A stretch of 64,000 bases of DNA from Dirofilaria immitis (lineage: Eukaryota > Nematoda > Chromadorea > Rhabditida > Onchocercidae): contig JAKNDB010000079.1 in the NCBI GenBank assembly GCA_024305405.1, forward strand, positions 2,408,501 to 2,472,500, in the 5' to 3' direction. Shown in pieces: positions 1 through 13,542 of this stretch. Numbering within the stretch: position 1 is the first letter of the stretch; each line of letters opens with the position of its first letter. The notes below the pieces were generated by a model. It was given only the letters and a program-made list of their open reading frames with translations. It ran no database searches and was not told where the DNA came from. The position numbers and the translations under genes are program-made.

Positions 1-3000
1 ATCCCAATTTCTGGTCGAAGTGGGCTAAAAAGGCAAATATTGATACGGAGATGAGCCAGGCAGACAAACAATTGATTGTTCTCGAACCTAGAAATCGAAA
101 AAAAGGTCCCGCTTTTATTTCATCTGCATTAACTTTATCTGCATAAATTTTCTTTTGTTTTTATATGTTGTTTGCTTTTTTTGCTTAATTTTTTTAAACA
201 TCATTCAATACTAATGAGAGAAGTGAAGAATTTCCACCTTTTTCTAACTGAAACTAGAAAATATTTAAATGTAAAATCAAGTTAAGATTACCATCGTGCA
301 AATTTCAGGTTTGAGGAAAATGTTTATAAGTCGGAAGGCGGTGATGATACAGAAGGTGAAGAAAGCGATGATAGCAGTAAGGGTCGAAAACGATGTGATC
401 GGAAAAGTGATCGTAAAAAGCGTCGCGAGGATGAAGAATATCGACCAGATGAGCTAGCTTTCAATAAAAGCGAATATTTTAAGGTCAGTTTTTCATATTA
501 TCACGTTTCTAAATAAAATCTCATCAGATTTCATTCTGCTATTTTTGAGATTTATTAAAAAAATTATAATTGGGTTTAGATCGAAAAGGTACTCGGACAG
601 TTTGGTTGGGGTCGTTGGAAAGTGATGCGCGAAGCGTCCGATTTGAAAGATAGCGTCACTGAAATTGATATTGAGCATATTTCAAGGTTCGTTTTGTTAT
701 TCTCGACGAAGAAATCGAGTATATGTTAAAAGTATGAAGTATTTCATGATTTTAGTATAGGACTTATTGATTCATATATAAAATTTAGGGTGGATATTTT
801 ATCATTTTTTACGTTATTTCATTCCTTATAGAATGTAGGAAATTCTATAGTTGAAACATTTGCATAATAAATTTTATTTAGTTTTTCTTTTATTTCTATT
901 TAATTTAATTTGCAGGACATTATTATTACATTGTATTCGTGAATATCGTGGTGATGAGAAAATTCGTGAATTTGTTTGGCGACTGATAATTCCAAAGGGC
1001 GGTTTGGTAACTGGCAAAAATACCGAAAAGATGAAAAACACTGGTTTGACATCCGTATTTCATGAAGGTTGGGCAGCATTACCAGAATACAATCCGCCAG
1101 CTTTGCTGTTGATTCATCTTTCCAGCGCCACGTTCATCGGCATTCAAATAAACTTTTAATCCGGATGCACCAGCTTCATATATTAAATACTGAAGTGAGC
1201 AGATCTACGTTTTAAACCTTCATGTGATGATACATTTTATCGAATTGTCACGCTGTTTATTGTCCCTATCAATCACTAACGAACTAGAGGCAGTTATGTT
1301 TTTTTCTAACCATAGACACATGTTACTAGCTATCTTAGCTTCAAATCTGCTATTGTAAGTATCATTGGGAGATTTGTATCTCATTTCTATATTATCGGGA
1401 GGTTATTAATTGTAACGATTGGGAATACTGTCCAAAGATTGCATGTGATTTCTGTTTGAATTCTTTTGCATTTAAACATCCAAAAATTTAATTTTCAGAT
1501 AATTGGTAGTAAGAGTGAAGCAATAATGAACAATGCAGAAGCAAAGGATATCGATTTATCGGTTGATATGAATGATGCTTTCATAACTGGTTGGGATGCT
1601 GAATGTGATAAAAGTTTCCTGATTGGAGCACATAAACATGGTAAATTGAAAAATTTCTCTTAACGATCATCTTCCTTTTCTAACTGCTGTTGATCTATCG
1701 GGCAAATTGAGTAAATTAGGTCAAATAGTGCTATTTCTCACTAATAAGCGTGCTGCACTCAGTAACTCCTCTGCAATTTATTAAGTGATTTGAATTCACA
1801 ATTGGATGAATTTGATTTCACAAGTTATTTTAAAATGAATAGAGATATATATGTTTGCTTGAGAAACCTCTCTTATTTTTCCTTATGAAAACTTTAGCTA
1901 TCAAAGACCATCAGGGACAACAATTTGATGACATCTATAAGGACTTCTGTCTTTACTTCGGCAAAATAACATAGTTTTTAGCTGTAAAATCACTTTCAAG
2001 CTTTCGCCAAGTATTCAAAATATTTGTCTTCTTTTTGATTGTTTTTTAAAGAGAGACAAAAAATTTTTAGGTCTAGAAAATATCGATGCGATGCGTTTTG
2101 ATCCAATGCTATGTTTTAACTCCAAAAGATTGAGGTTTTCCCGAACATCACAGATCTGCTTAATCGTTTCCGTCGTCTTTTAACACATTTTCAAAGAAAA
2201 CGACACGATTCATTGACATTTTCAACGTAAATTAAAAATTTTTTAAAATACGATTTAAATTTAATAACAATTGTTTCACTGTGTTATTACTAGTTTTGTA
2301 AAGAAAAACTCCGTTACATTTTAAATTTGGCATTGCAAATGCTTCGTACAATTTAGGTGGACTAAACGTGAAGAAGCAGAATTCATGCGTGTTCTGAGAA
2401 GTTATGGTGTTAAAGATGATCCATCAACAATTATTTCCTGGACTCGCTTCCGACAACTTTCTCCACTTCTAGAAAAGAAAACTGATAGTGATCTAATGGA
2501 GCAGCTGTACTGTGTATTGTCCATGTGCACGAAACAACTTGGCAATGAAATAACAGCTGTTGATTTACAACGAGCTTTGAAGGTTGAATTTTATTTTTAG
2601 CACTTTTTGTTTATTCACAGCACTTTTATTCATTCAGAAATATCTATTTTAAGTTCGTAAAATGTCATGCTCTTTTTAAGTTATAAGAGGTGATTTTCAG
2701 AAGTTTGATTATTAAATTTTAATGAGAGTCATCAAATTTGTTCTGGCCATGAGTATTGCATGCATATTTTAATTTTATCGAAATAATTCTAGGTCGAATC
2801 AATTTCGGCACGCAAGGCACAAAAACTGATGCATCGGATGAATATGATGCGACAAATTCACGACTGGCGAGAATCGTTGACAGATCGACGAACACTCCTC
2901 AAGCTTTGTTCTAATGAAGCAATGCCAAGTGGTTGGTCAGTTGAACAAGATGAAGAGTTATTCAAAGTAGTAGATGAACATGGTCTGGACAACATAGCTG

Positions 3001-6000
3001 CTAATATTCTCAGTAGGACAGCTTTCCAAAAGGTTATAATACTTTCGATTGGTTTTTTACTTTCATTTTACGTCAAATAATTGTGTTCGAATTTTGCATT
3101 ATTTTTGATTATTACAATAAAACTATTATTTTTTCCAGATAATAAGACCAGAAGAACGAACTTTGCTGAGACGTGTCGCTGAAATTTATACTACTCTTCA
3201 GACTAAAAAATGGAACGGAGCTGCATCGACTGAATTGCTCGAAGATTCTGGTTTGTGAAATAATTATTTTATAAATCCGAATCCTTCCGTTTTTATTTAG
3301 GATTGAATATAGTGAATTATATTTTTGGTGATAATTTGTTTCAGATGAAGAACGAGGAACACCAATGTTACTACGCTCAAAACGAGGTCGCAAAAAAGTA
3401 CTATAGCGGGTGCTGCGATGCAAGAATTTGTTGACACGGAGAAAGAAAAAATGCGTGCTTTAGTACATCAAACATTCTTACAAAGGGTACGGTACTTTTC
3501 TGAAAATCTCAAAATTTAAGTTCTCATGTTTCGTCGAATTCAATCTTTTTTTTTAGCTAGAACAACTCCCGTTTGCTGCAGCGGCAGCTATGGCACAAGG
3601 TGCTTTTCTTCTTCCGTCACTTTTGTCAGGCAGTGGAACATCTCCGACAGGTGCATCTACATCAGCTCATACTCAAGCAGCAATGCTTTCCAGTTTATTT
3701 GGATTATCTCCTACGTCACCTCCAACATCATCCACTGCTACAAATTCCAAGAAAACAAATGAATATGCAGAGGATGTATTGAATTTAAGTACGAAGAAAC
3801 AATTAAATAGCAGTAACAGCAGTGCAAATCAACCTTCAACTTCTGGAATCTCTGCTCCGCCTACTAATTTCTTGAATAGTTTGAATTTTACTGAATTATT
3901 TGCACTGGCGAACTTACCACCAGGTGAACTGAATACCTGTATTTGTAATACTAAGTTCACAATGTAAATTAAAGCCTTCATGTGATTATTTTAATTTTTT
4001 TCTGAATCATAGATTTAGTCTTCGAAGTTTATAGTTTGATATTTACACGTGTTGCTATATATTTGAAAACTTTTGCATTTTTCTGTTGATTCCTTATTTC
4101 TTGTTTTTCTCATATTTTACTATACTGTAACATTTAAACATAAGAATTTGATCATAAGTTATTCCAGAAACTCGCGTACCAGTCGTTAATATTGAGACAG
4201 GTGCACGGTTAATCGGTGAACAAGCTCCAAAAGTGAAAAATCTTGGACAGTGGTTGTCAGCACATCCCAAATATGTGCTCGATATTCCGTCATCAACATC
4301 TTCAGTAGTTCCTTCAATATCTCAAACAACACCCTCAAAATCATCCGAAAAAGTGATGTAAAATCTATATCAGCAACATCAGACAGAATTACCTCGAAGA
4401 AGGAATTTGGCAAAGATAGCCATTCTAAGGTTTTCTCATATTTAGTAATTTCAGGATGATTACTTCTAGTTTCTAAAGTGGAAATCAGGATTTTTCTAGG
4501 AAATTTTCCTTTACAGTTTTGTACTTTTACGTGTATGAACATTGAATTATTCCATCTGTTAGAAATGATTTGTGTTATTTATGATTCAATAAATCTGTTA
4601 ACTGGATCGCAGGAAACGCTTGCGATTCAAACAAATCCGATTTCATCGAAAGCAACGGCAACAGCATTAATTTTGGAGCCTGGTGAAGTTCCTCGCTCTC
4701 CTAATGCTACTGCTGCTTCATCAGCAAGTCCTGTCGTTTCGATGGGTATTACTGATCAACGAATCGCTGTTTTCCAACGTTCAACTGGTACATTGGTTTC
4801 GGCCGATAAATGGCCGCTGCTGAAGAATCTTGCTTCATGGCTCGACAAACATCCGGATTGCAATGTGCATTCAAGCAGTGCATCATTGGCTGCTGTGCGT
4901 TTATCATCCTTCATTATATTTACATGATTTAATTCTACGTACCCTTATAGGATTGTTTGTTGGGCTTGCAAAATAGATCAATTTGTTCACCTTTTGGTCC
5001 TTATTAAAGTATGAATTTATTGATTCTGATATAACTTTTGCTAACATTTCAGCTATCGTTTTTATGCTAAGCAGCAAAATAATCATTATGGATATAAATA
5101 AGATTTCTTTCAGACAATTTTACCAAAAATTACACTGATCGTTTGGGTGATGATACGACATCCCTGTCCACAGTCTCATCCTCAAACGGTCTGGAAGCTT
5201 TACAAATGCAAATGATGTTGCAACAATCGTTAATGAATCAAACTCTTCTTGGACTTGGAGCTTATGGACCACTTGGGTCGTATGCAATGCTTGCAGCCGC
5301 AGCATCTGGTTCTACTCAATCGGGCAAGGTTGCTATCAATAAATATAATGCTTCAACGTTCATTTCTGCTATAATCGCTAATTAATTTTTTCACTAGTGC
5401 TTTGAAACATGTAGATTGGTAAGCGCTTTGGATTAATTTTTAATATTATCCTTTAGAAAATTGAAATGTCTAAAAGATTTATAATGGTTGGAAAGTAAAT
5501 TTCGTTGGGAAAAGTTGCGTGTTTTTTTTTGCTCTCATTTCCTGTTTTATCATTTAAAGAAAAGTAGCTCCTTATTAAACTCAGAGGTCTGTTAACCGAT
5601 CTCTTTTGAACAAATCAAATTTCAGAGTTCTTCGAAGGATGTCTTGAATCCAATGCTTGCATCACTAATGAATCCATCACTGCATTTGCAACAGATGCAA
5701 TCCCTATTGTCCCTGGATCCTTCATTATTGCTTAGTCAACCATTTTCTACAAATAGCAGTACATTGCCGATTTCCTCTTTAAATATTCCGTCAACTACAA
5801 AACCGTCGATTGTTTCTGTTACTAGCGCTGCTGCTGCTACTACTACTAATGCTACTAATACTAGTGCTAGTACTGCCGCCGCCACTACTACTACCACTAC
5901 TGCTACTGCTACTACCACTACTACTATTACTACTACAACTAGCACTGCAACAACAACAACTGCTACTACTACTGTTGCTGCTGCTGATGCTGCTGTCACT

Positions 6001-6040
6001 ACTGTTTCTATTACTACTACTACTACTGATACCACTACTC

Positions 6041-6089
<49 letters not shown>

Positions 6090-6215
6090 TACTACTACTA
6101 CTACTACTGCTACTGCTACTGCTACTATTACTACAACTTTCACAACAGCGAAAAAACATCTAGCAGAGGTCGTCTTAATGCTGTCCTTGAGAAGCTATCA
6201 TCGAATCAGAGTTAA
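1..6215 (+). CDS. chd-7: CHD7/CHD8 (kismet) chromatin remodeller, C-terminal part, 5' partial
   Basis: ATP-dependent nucleosome remodeller; only the part after the helicase motor is present. Exons: 1-105, 309-483, 580-686, 916-1194, 1499-1640, 2071-2226, 2357-2582, 2793-3032, 3139-3250, 3345-3486, 3557-3923, 4168-4429, 4613-4898, 5114-5328, 5626-6215 (about 1,130 aa). It opens with PNFWSKWAKKA, as in CHD7 just after the motor, then a SANT-like GQFGWGRW segment, LIGAHKHG, and WTKREEAEFMRVL. Two BRK domains follow: 4168-4290 (TRVPVVNIETG, LGQWLSAHPKY) and 4757-4890 (DQRIAVFQRSTG, LASWLDKHPD). The protein ends RGRLNAVLEKLSSNQS. The last exon holds a Thr-rich microsatellite. Six frame breaks, each one base short in a homopolymer (98-104, 1102-1104, 2136-2139, 3392-3397, 4348-4352, 6151-6156), interrupt an otherwise conserved frame, so I read it as functional with sequence errors. 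The family call is secure; exon ends are inferred from splice signals and phase. Confidence 0.9.
5827..6140 (+). repeat. Coding ACT/ACC trinucleotide repeat (poly-Thr/Ala tract)
   Basis: About 310 bp of imperfect ACT, ACC, GCT and ACA triplets inside the last chd-7 exon. It encodes a Thr-rich, Ala-containing low-complexity stretch of about 100 residues. It lacks stop codons in several frames on both strands, giving spurious long Leu-, Ser- and Val-rich open frames. Length is probably unstable between individuals and hard to assemble. Confidence 0.9.
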
Positions 6216-8898
6216 TAATTGTCGACATAAATCTTCCAGCCAAAAATTTCGTTTTTAATGAGTGGTTTTTTTTCCGCAAAAATAATATACCGATGCTTTC
6301 TCAGTCGTCGATATTTGCATCATCAACTGGTTCTATAGTGCTGCAAAATTCTCAAGGTTTTCGTTCGGCGTTGTGGATAAGTGATGAGATGCGATATTGA
6401 AGTATCGAAAGAGAAATTTTTCGGAAGATTTCAAGTTCTTTCTTCTGGATTGTATTTACGGAAACTGAAAAGAAGCAATAATGAATCATTTACGAAAAAT
6501 AAGCAGTTTTTAGGTAGCTTTGTTTTATTTCGAAGTTTGTTGCCGATCTCCAGCTGTTTGCATATACCTTTCCCTTGTTAGGTACCTATTATCATGTAAT
6601 TTTCGTGTAATTTTAAGTGGTTTAAGTAAGTGTATTCTTTATGATATAAAAAGTAATGTGAAAGTAAATTGACAACTTGTATGATCTCACTTTTTCATTT
6701 TGACAACGTTTTGTGTGGGTGGTTTGCGTGATCTTTTATGTTATTCCAATTTTATTATTGTTATATTTTGTAATTTTTCATCAGTTCAAATTTTTTTCTT
6801 CAAATTTCTAAGTTAGAAGTGCAGTTATATTGGATCATAAATTCGAAAGTGCATATTAAAAAAACTTTGTTTACTGTATTGGATCAAAGATACCGAGAGA
6901 TTTTGGTTTGATCTTTTATTTTACAGATTTATTATCTAACTTCAAATAATAGAAGTTTCACTTTTTCGAAGGATATTTTCCAGTAAGGTTATTAAGTTTC
7001 TCATCCAAATCAATAGTTGTTGCTATTCATTTTGCCCTCTCATTTTATGATGCTATGTTTTCCAGTAAGAGCTGATGGCGATTTAATCCCTAATGCTAAA
7101 AGGTATCCCCTTAATCAACTTCATTATGAAATGCTAGAAAGTTCCCAGGCAACCCATTAGTGATTAATTTTTTTACATTTCGCAAAGTAGTAGTTAGAAG
7201 GTCGTGTCAGTACTTTTTCCTGAGATATGTCCTATGTGAGTTAACGCTATTTATTGTCAGACTTAGGCTAGAATGAATTTCTAGATGAGTTTCATGGGTT
7301 GAGGTAAGTGCCTCAATATCAGTCAGTCCTTAAACTTTCGGAAGTTTACGTTACGAAATTTTTATTTCTGTTTCATTTGTTTTTTTTTTTCATTTGTTTT
7401 ATGGATAGTTTTTATTGATTTATTAGAACTATTAAAATGTAAATTATCACATGTCATTAATGTTTTGTGTTACTCTAGAATGATGTGTTATGTATTATCA
7501 TTTTATTTCTTTTTAATTTAAAATAAATTGTAATTCTTAACCTGTTTATGAATTTTTCCTTTGTATGGATGCTAATACCGCTGAAAATATTTATATTAAT
7601 CGTAATGATTTGAAGCAATAAATAAACTAATCAACGAACATTATAAAATGGAAGATTTGTATCGACGTTAATGCTTGTCATATTTGTTATTATCAAAGTT
7701 ATTAGTGTGAGACATATCCAATATTTTATTGATATGGTGCAGTAGTTCTGACTTCAGAGGTATTAGCTAGCAAAAAAAAATTGTCATCGAGAAATATTCT
7801 TGTTTTTCAAAGAAATCTCGAAGAATCCCAATTTCTTAATTCTTGGTTTTAATTTCTGACATTTTAATGTCGTGATTTTTATTAGTTACATCAATTGTAA
7901 ATGGATTGCATAATTTTCTGAATCAGTAAATGTTATTTTTCTATATTATAAAAATTGGTATTTGCAGGAGGTTACTATTCAATTGGCATAAGTCAATTAT
8001 TCATTTTTGGCATTTTTTCCATTTCTCTACTTCAACTGTTTATTTGCATGTTACAGGGCAAAGGTGAAGCAGTATCTTGAGCGACACCTGTCTAAAGATC
8101 TCTAGCTGTTACTTGTACTCTCTTAACAGGTTTTCCCATCTAACCTCAGTTCATTTTTATATATTCATCCATACATCCCTCTATTATTGATCAGGTAAGG
8201 AAAACAATAATATTTAAATAATTTGAAAATTTACTAATAGCATCAAAAATGATTGAATTGTTCCAACTATTACCGATATTAATGGTGCCATCAGAATTGT
8301 TTGTTCAACTAGCTTACTGTGAGAGTATAAATGTATATTAAGGATATGGAAATTAACACTTAAGAAATTTGCGACATTCGTTGCCTGGTGTGGTTCAGAT
8401 TAATTATTTGATTTTCCCTGTTAACCCATAATAAAATATACGGTAGAAGAATAATAGTAATGGTAGAACTGGAAAAGGTAGGTAGCTGTGGCTATTCAGG
8501 TACTGATTAAAAATCTATCACGATAAGTATTAATATGTAATAATTCCTTCAGTTTTTTCCTTTTTTTTTTTTATTTTTAAGGGATATTTTCTTGAAAACT
8601 TAGTATCAAAAAAACTCAAGTAGTGAGATCCGAAATTCTTTTCCGTCCATTGTTTTTTTGTTTACCATGGATTATGACTCTTCTGATTTAGTGATTGGTT
8701 CCAGAGTAATGAATTATACATACTGAAATATTCTTCGATTTCTTCATTCTTAGTAATTACTTTATCATTACAATAATCTGTGGTGATTTTTCGAAAAGAG
8801 GTATTTGTTATAATTCTAAAATTATATATCAATATTATTATGTACATTTCTTCAGGAGATACTCCCTCTTGATTTCTTATTTTAATGCATACGAAAAG
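6216..8898 (+). other. Intergenic / UTR region after chd-7
   Basis: No confident coding exon. It should hold the chd-7 3' UTR. A candidate 5' exon of the next gene lies at 8130-8194: acceptor TTAACAG, donor AG/GTAAGG, phase compatible with the exon at 8856. It has no ATG of its own, so it may be 5' UTR or a trans-splice site. A short open stretch at 8055-8105 ending SKDL could be an exon of either neighbour, but I could not join it. Confidence 0.5.
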
Positions 8899-10455
8899 AT
8901 GAATGAGAGAAGTCCTCAGACAATTGGATCTGTCATTGAATATATGTGCATGGTAGCATATCGGAAATTTATCACCAGAGCTCGGGGTGAAACAATCCGA
9001 AAACGGTAAATTTAGATGGTAGTTCGATTATTATTTTTGTAAAAATTTGTATAACACATTTTGTACTATATAATGAATTTAATTAAAAATAGTCTCTATA
9101 ATACTATGCCTAGCTTGAAAATTATCATTAATTAGTAAGATCAAAATTTTTAGATATGATCTCAGTTTTATCAAATACTGCATTCCTAAACTTTATCGTT
9201 TCTTTGTCGAATTAAGCTCACTTGTTCAAGCTGACATTACATTAGTTATATCGGTGTAATTTTCGGAATAATTTGTTTGGTTTCTTTCCAGTTCATGATT
9301 TTGAAATTTTTTTACCTTTTTTAATCCCTTTTCATTCGGAAGAAACTGTGAATTTAACATAACTTAGATTACTGAATAAAAAGTTTCTGTTCGATGTGTC
9401 GGATAAAGAAAATATGCAAAGATTAGAAGGTGGTTTGCTAGGAGCTGTAGAAGCATACGAACTGAAAGGCTTTGTACAAGATGTAAGTCGATTTTCTTTC
9501 GGAAAATATTTTTAAACATGTCGTGATAATTTTTCGATATTTGAATGTTCAAGAAAATTGAACTTAATTCGACCATGTTGCTTTATTACCATCTATGATC
9601 TATCAAGTTTCCCGAAGAAAAATTGTTTTTAGCTGCGTAAACGTGGAATTGCGCATGATGGTCCTGACGGTATACACATACCTGCATTGGAAACTATGGG
9701 TGAGCCAGCAGAAGAGGTTGATGCCAGCAGTAGTAGTAATGTTTCTGTTAGTGAAGCCGATGCAATTTTAAAGATGCAGCTGCTCGGGCAGCTGCATCCA
9801 GAAGAATAGGGTAAATTCAACCACTCCTTCATTAAATTCTTTTATTGAAATTGAATCAAAATATAATTATTTATGGTAACATTCTATACTAACACTTTTC
9901 AGTTCGTCTAATAAAGTACAGCGGACATCACCTAGCAAGCTTCGAGCATATTTTGAAATTACCGATGCTACACTCACTGAAGTCCCAATTCCAGTTCGTT
10001 CTTTTATACTTTGCTTTTCATTCACTGAAATTAGATATTCATTTCTTTCTTTCGCTGATATCAAATAAAATTTTTTTCGTATCAAATGCTTTTCATGATT
10101 ACCAAATTTTATGGCGGATTGGATTTTTAGTTTATTTGTAAAATTTTAATTACTTCAAGTGAAAATTGATGAGTGCTTTCTAAAATTTATCGCTCAAAAG
10201 ATTGCCTAAGCGACATGTTGCTTACGCAATTTTATCTACATTTCCGAATGAGTCGGATTGAATATTCTGTGAAAGAAATTGGTTGGATTATACAACTTGC
10301 TGAAATTGTTAACTTTTCCAGAATGAAAAAGAGGACATGCACATTCCACCAGAAGGAATCATTATTAAAAAGTAATGGACGATGATAGTACCAATGATGA
10401 AAATCAACGAACTATTGAGGAGGAATCATTACCAAAACGTGCACGGCATTGTTGA
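8899..10455 (+). CDS. Unrecognised conserved-looking protein, about 208 aa, five coding exons
   Basis: I do not recognise this protein. Exons: 8856-9005 (first ATG at 8899), 9368-9482, 9633-9810, 9903-9993, 10322-10455. All junctions are GT-AG with matching phase (CG/A, GAT/CTG, GG/T, CCA/AAT). The translation starts MNERSPQTIGSVIEYMC. It contains a basic FITRARGETIRKR segment, an EGGLLGAVEAYELKGFV helix, an Ala/Arg-rich DAAARAAASRRIG segment and an acidic tail with a final basic PKRARHC that could be a nuclear localisation signal. Two frame breaks sit in A-runs one base short (9770-9772, 10367-10371). With one more A in each, the frame runs open to the stop at 10453-10455. The start may lie further 5', because the frame stays open upstream of the ATG into the acceptor at 8855. 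A nuclear role is only a guess from the basic tail. Confidence 0.6.
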
Positions 10456-13361
10456 AGGATTAATGTTATTATCATGTTCAAAATTGCCTTTTAGTCCAAA
10501 TGTTACCAATGTAATTCATGTTTTATATCTTTCTCAACTTTTGCAAATATGTTTGTGTGATCTCGAATTGCTTTGTCTCTAAATAAGGAATGCTGTAATC
10601 CTTCAAGGTTAAAAGCGTGGAAAACTTGAAATTATGTTCTCTAATAAGAGAGTCTCGAAAGATCTGGAAAATTTCTTGATCTTTAAAGTTTTCCTAATTT
10701 AAGAGTCATTGTTTTAAGATATTTATGTAAATAAGATTGTTTCATTTTCGTTGGTACAGATTTCGAGATTATCATTCATAGTGAATATGTGTACATTAGT
10801 TTGTTTTATCACCTTTTCTGTTGCCAATTTTATAGTGAAGGGTAAAAGATCTCATTCGCATGAAGCAAATATTTATTTATTAAAAATATTTTAAAAATTT
10901 GAAAAATTTTAGAAATGCGCATTATGAAAAAAATCTCTTTCCCTTGGAAAAAGTTTCATTTATTTAATATCCGTAGAATGATCCGAATTTTTATTATTCA
11001 TAAAGATTTTGCTGTAGCGTTAAATTTGGTAACTTTTGGTGAAATTTTTATTATTCCTTCTGTTGTGGAATAATCATACTTCATCCTCTTCATTATATGA
11101 CATTACTCTTTCATAGTTGAACAAATCGATATCTTTTAATACAAAAAATAACTTCGATCTCAATTTTTATATGTCATTTGCTAATATGTTCGTTGTAGAA
11201 GTATTCCTATTTAAAATTTGATAACTATTGATGAAAATACATTCTGAAATTTGATGATTGACAAGTTTAAGAAATTCATTATCTTGCTTGACTACCATTT
11301 CTGTTACAGCCCGGTTAGTATTACACGTTACAAAATCTTTATAATTATTTTATAAAGTGTAATATAAATTTTAAAATCTCTAGATATAGAAAGGAAACTT
11401 TTTTAAATAATTATATATGGCATTGACATGGATAAATTCTATGTATCTATTATCCGAATGGGAACAGTTATTATATTTTCAATTAAAACTCTTAATTTCA
11501 TCAAAAGTTATCAAACATTATTATCATCAAATGTTCTAGACGGGCTATTTGACCTCACTGTTTGGACTTTAATTTAGGGTCGAAGAATAGATATGATATT
11601 ATTGTGTACATAAGATTCACATTAAATTGTCATTTATTATTTCATTCATTGTTTTTGCTTATCCCTATCGTTGATTCTCTCCAATATTGTGACTCGAGAT
11701 TTTTTTAAATAATGTATCACTATTCTAATCATCATTCTCTGTCTTACTTTTTCTTTTTTTTCAATATTCCTAATATTTTATAATTCTTTTGTTTCTTTTT
11801 TCGGACCGGTTATCTTATATTATGATAATATCCGTTGACTAGATTTTTTTTTTTATATCCCAGATATTATGCTCAAGTTGTCAGTCTCTATTTTGCAAAT
11901 TTAATTATATTCCATTTTACTTTTTTTTTCTACCTATATCCCATCCATATTTATGACAAAATCGCAACATATATCATAGCAGCAACAATTTAAATATCTC
12001 AGCGATTTTGCTATACGTCCTGTAAAATGATAGATTAATCGATTGTTCGTTAGTTTCATCATATTCATGACAACAGATATTTATCAGTTAATTATTTTTT
12101 TCAATTCTTTTTGCTTTGGTGTGATTTGTACTTTTTTCCCCCACTCTTAATCAAAAATTGCTATCCTTTTTCTTTTCAAGATCCCATATAATTTATTTTT
12201 TACCAACTTTATCATTAGTGTTTTTCTCGATTATCCTTCTAACGATTAGTATCTTTATTATCTCTTGCTAATTTATTCTTGAATTGCTTATGAATATAAT
12301 CATTATTATTATTTATAGTCATTTTTTTTTGCACGGGTAGCATAATACTTGAATTTGATTGACTTTCTCTTTGTGCATACAATCAGATTTGTATTAATTA
12401 ATTATAGAGATGAGATAATTACCCTTTTCTCGTCAAATTAACCTTATCATTTGGATAGATGTTTAGAATAATTTTCTCTCATCTTTTTGTATCATCTCAG
12501 TAAAATATAATCATTGAGATGAGATAAATCGTTTCTGTCTTATGTCGTATTGATCGATAGCAACTTAGTTCTAATGTCATTTTGAAATTTGTTTATGTGT
12601 CAAGAAGGAAGATCTTCCTATTATCTTTTCTGACATGACTATATATTATTATTGTGCAATAAAGACAGGGAACAAACAAAAGTTCATTCCATTTTGAGCA
12701 GAAAATTCTTATTCGATCTTTGGATACTTTATCTTGATCTATAATTTTGTTTGATTCTAATTGCAATAAGTAAACATTAAGAAGTATCGAAATCATAACT
12801 CAATGCGATAAATAAATAGAAGAGGTATTTAAATAAAGTGGAAATAAGCAGTAAATAAAATCATGAAGGGGATATCTATATATGATTAATTAGTAATTAT
12901 TAAAAACTATAAAATCAAGATAAGCAAGTTGTGAGCTACACTTGCTGATAATACTATGATCGATTTTAGTTATCTGATTATGCCAAAATTGCATCCGAGT
13001 TATTCTATAGGTCTGGTAAATTTCTTATGAATTACACATTAAGAAGTGAATTTTGGTTAATGGTTTTCCACGTGATAATTTCGAATCATTGATATCAATA
13101 GACACGCAATCGAAACATTATGAAGCTAGTGGATTATTTAAGCTGATCATAACTTTAAGTCTAAACTATTCGGCTGATAAGATTAAGTGATTATGATGCT
13201 TCATCGAAGGATTAATTAAAATTACTGAGATAATTCGGCTATAATTCGAGAAAGAAAAGTTACTGTCAAATTTTCACAAGTGATTATCAATAATGCAATT
13301 TTGCATATTATAACCATTTGAGTTGATAATTCTCAACAATCATCATTGTGTACAACTATGC

Positions 13362-13542
13362 AGATATACTATTAGGGCAATTTAGCAAATTAGACAATTA
13401 GCTATTCTCTACAATTCTCGGCTTTAGATCGTAATTTCCAAAAAAAAAATAATAATTTGAAAATTAAGATCTAACTTTTTAAATGACCTCATCGCTTAAA
13501 AATAAACATTCTAATTTGCTAAATTGCCCTAATAGTATATCT
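13362..13542. mobile_element. Fold-back (MITE-like) element with 32-bp perfect terminal inverted repeats
   Basis: Bases 13362-13393 and 13511-13542 are exact reverse complements (arm core TACTATTAGGGCAATTTAGC). They are separated by about 117 bp, inside which TTAGATC and GATCTAA form a smaller inverted pair. There is no coding capacity. A perfect 32-bp arm in AT-rich DNA is not expected by chance and suggests a short non-autonomous DNA element. I could not identify a clear target-site duplication. Confidence 0.6.

Noticed and set aside
5736..6163. Long Val-, Ser- and Leu-rich open frames on both strands
   Set aside because: All are other-frame readings of the ACT trinucleotide repeat in the last chd-7 exon.
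6283..6400. Possible extra chd-7 exon starting at an ATG near 6294
   Set aside because: Ser-rich reading of about 35 codons without a clear acceptor, located after a convincing stop at 6213-6215. More likely 3' UTR.
8236..8345. Short open frame beginning MIELFQLLPILMVP
   Set aside because: Its only donor gives the wrong phase for the exon at 8856, and it has no recognised similarity.
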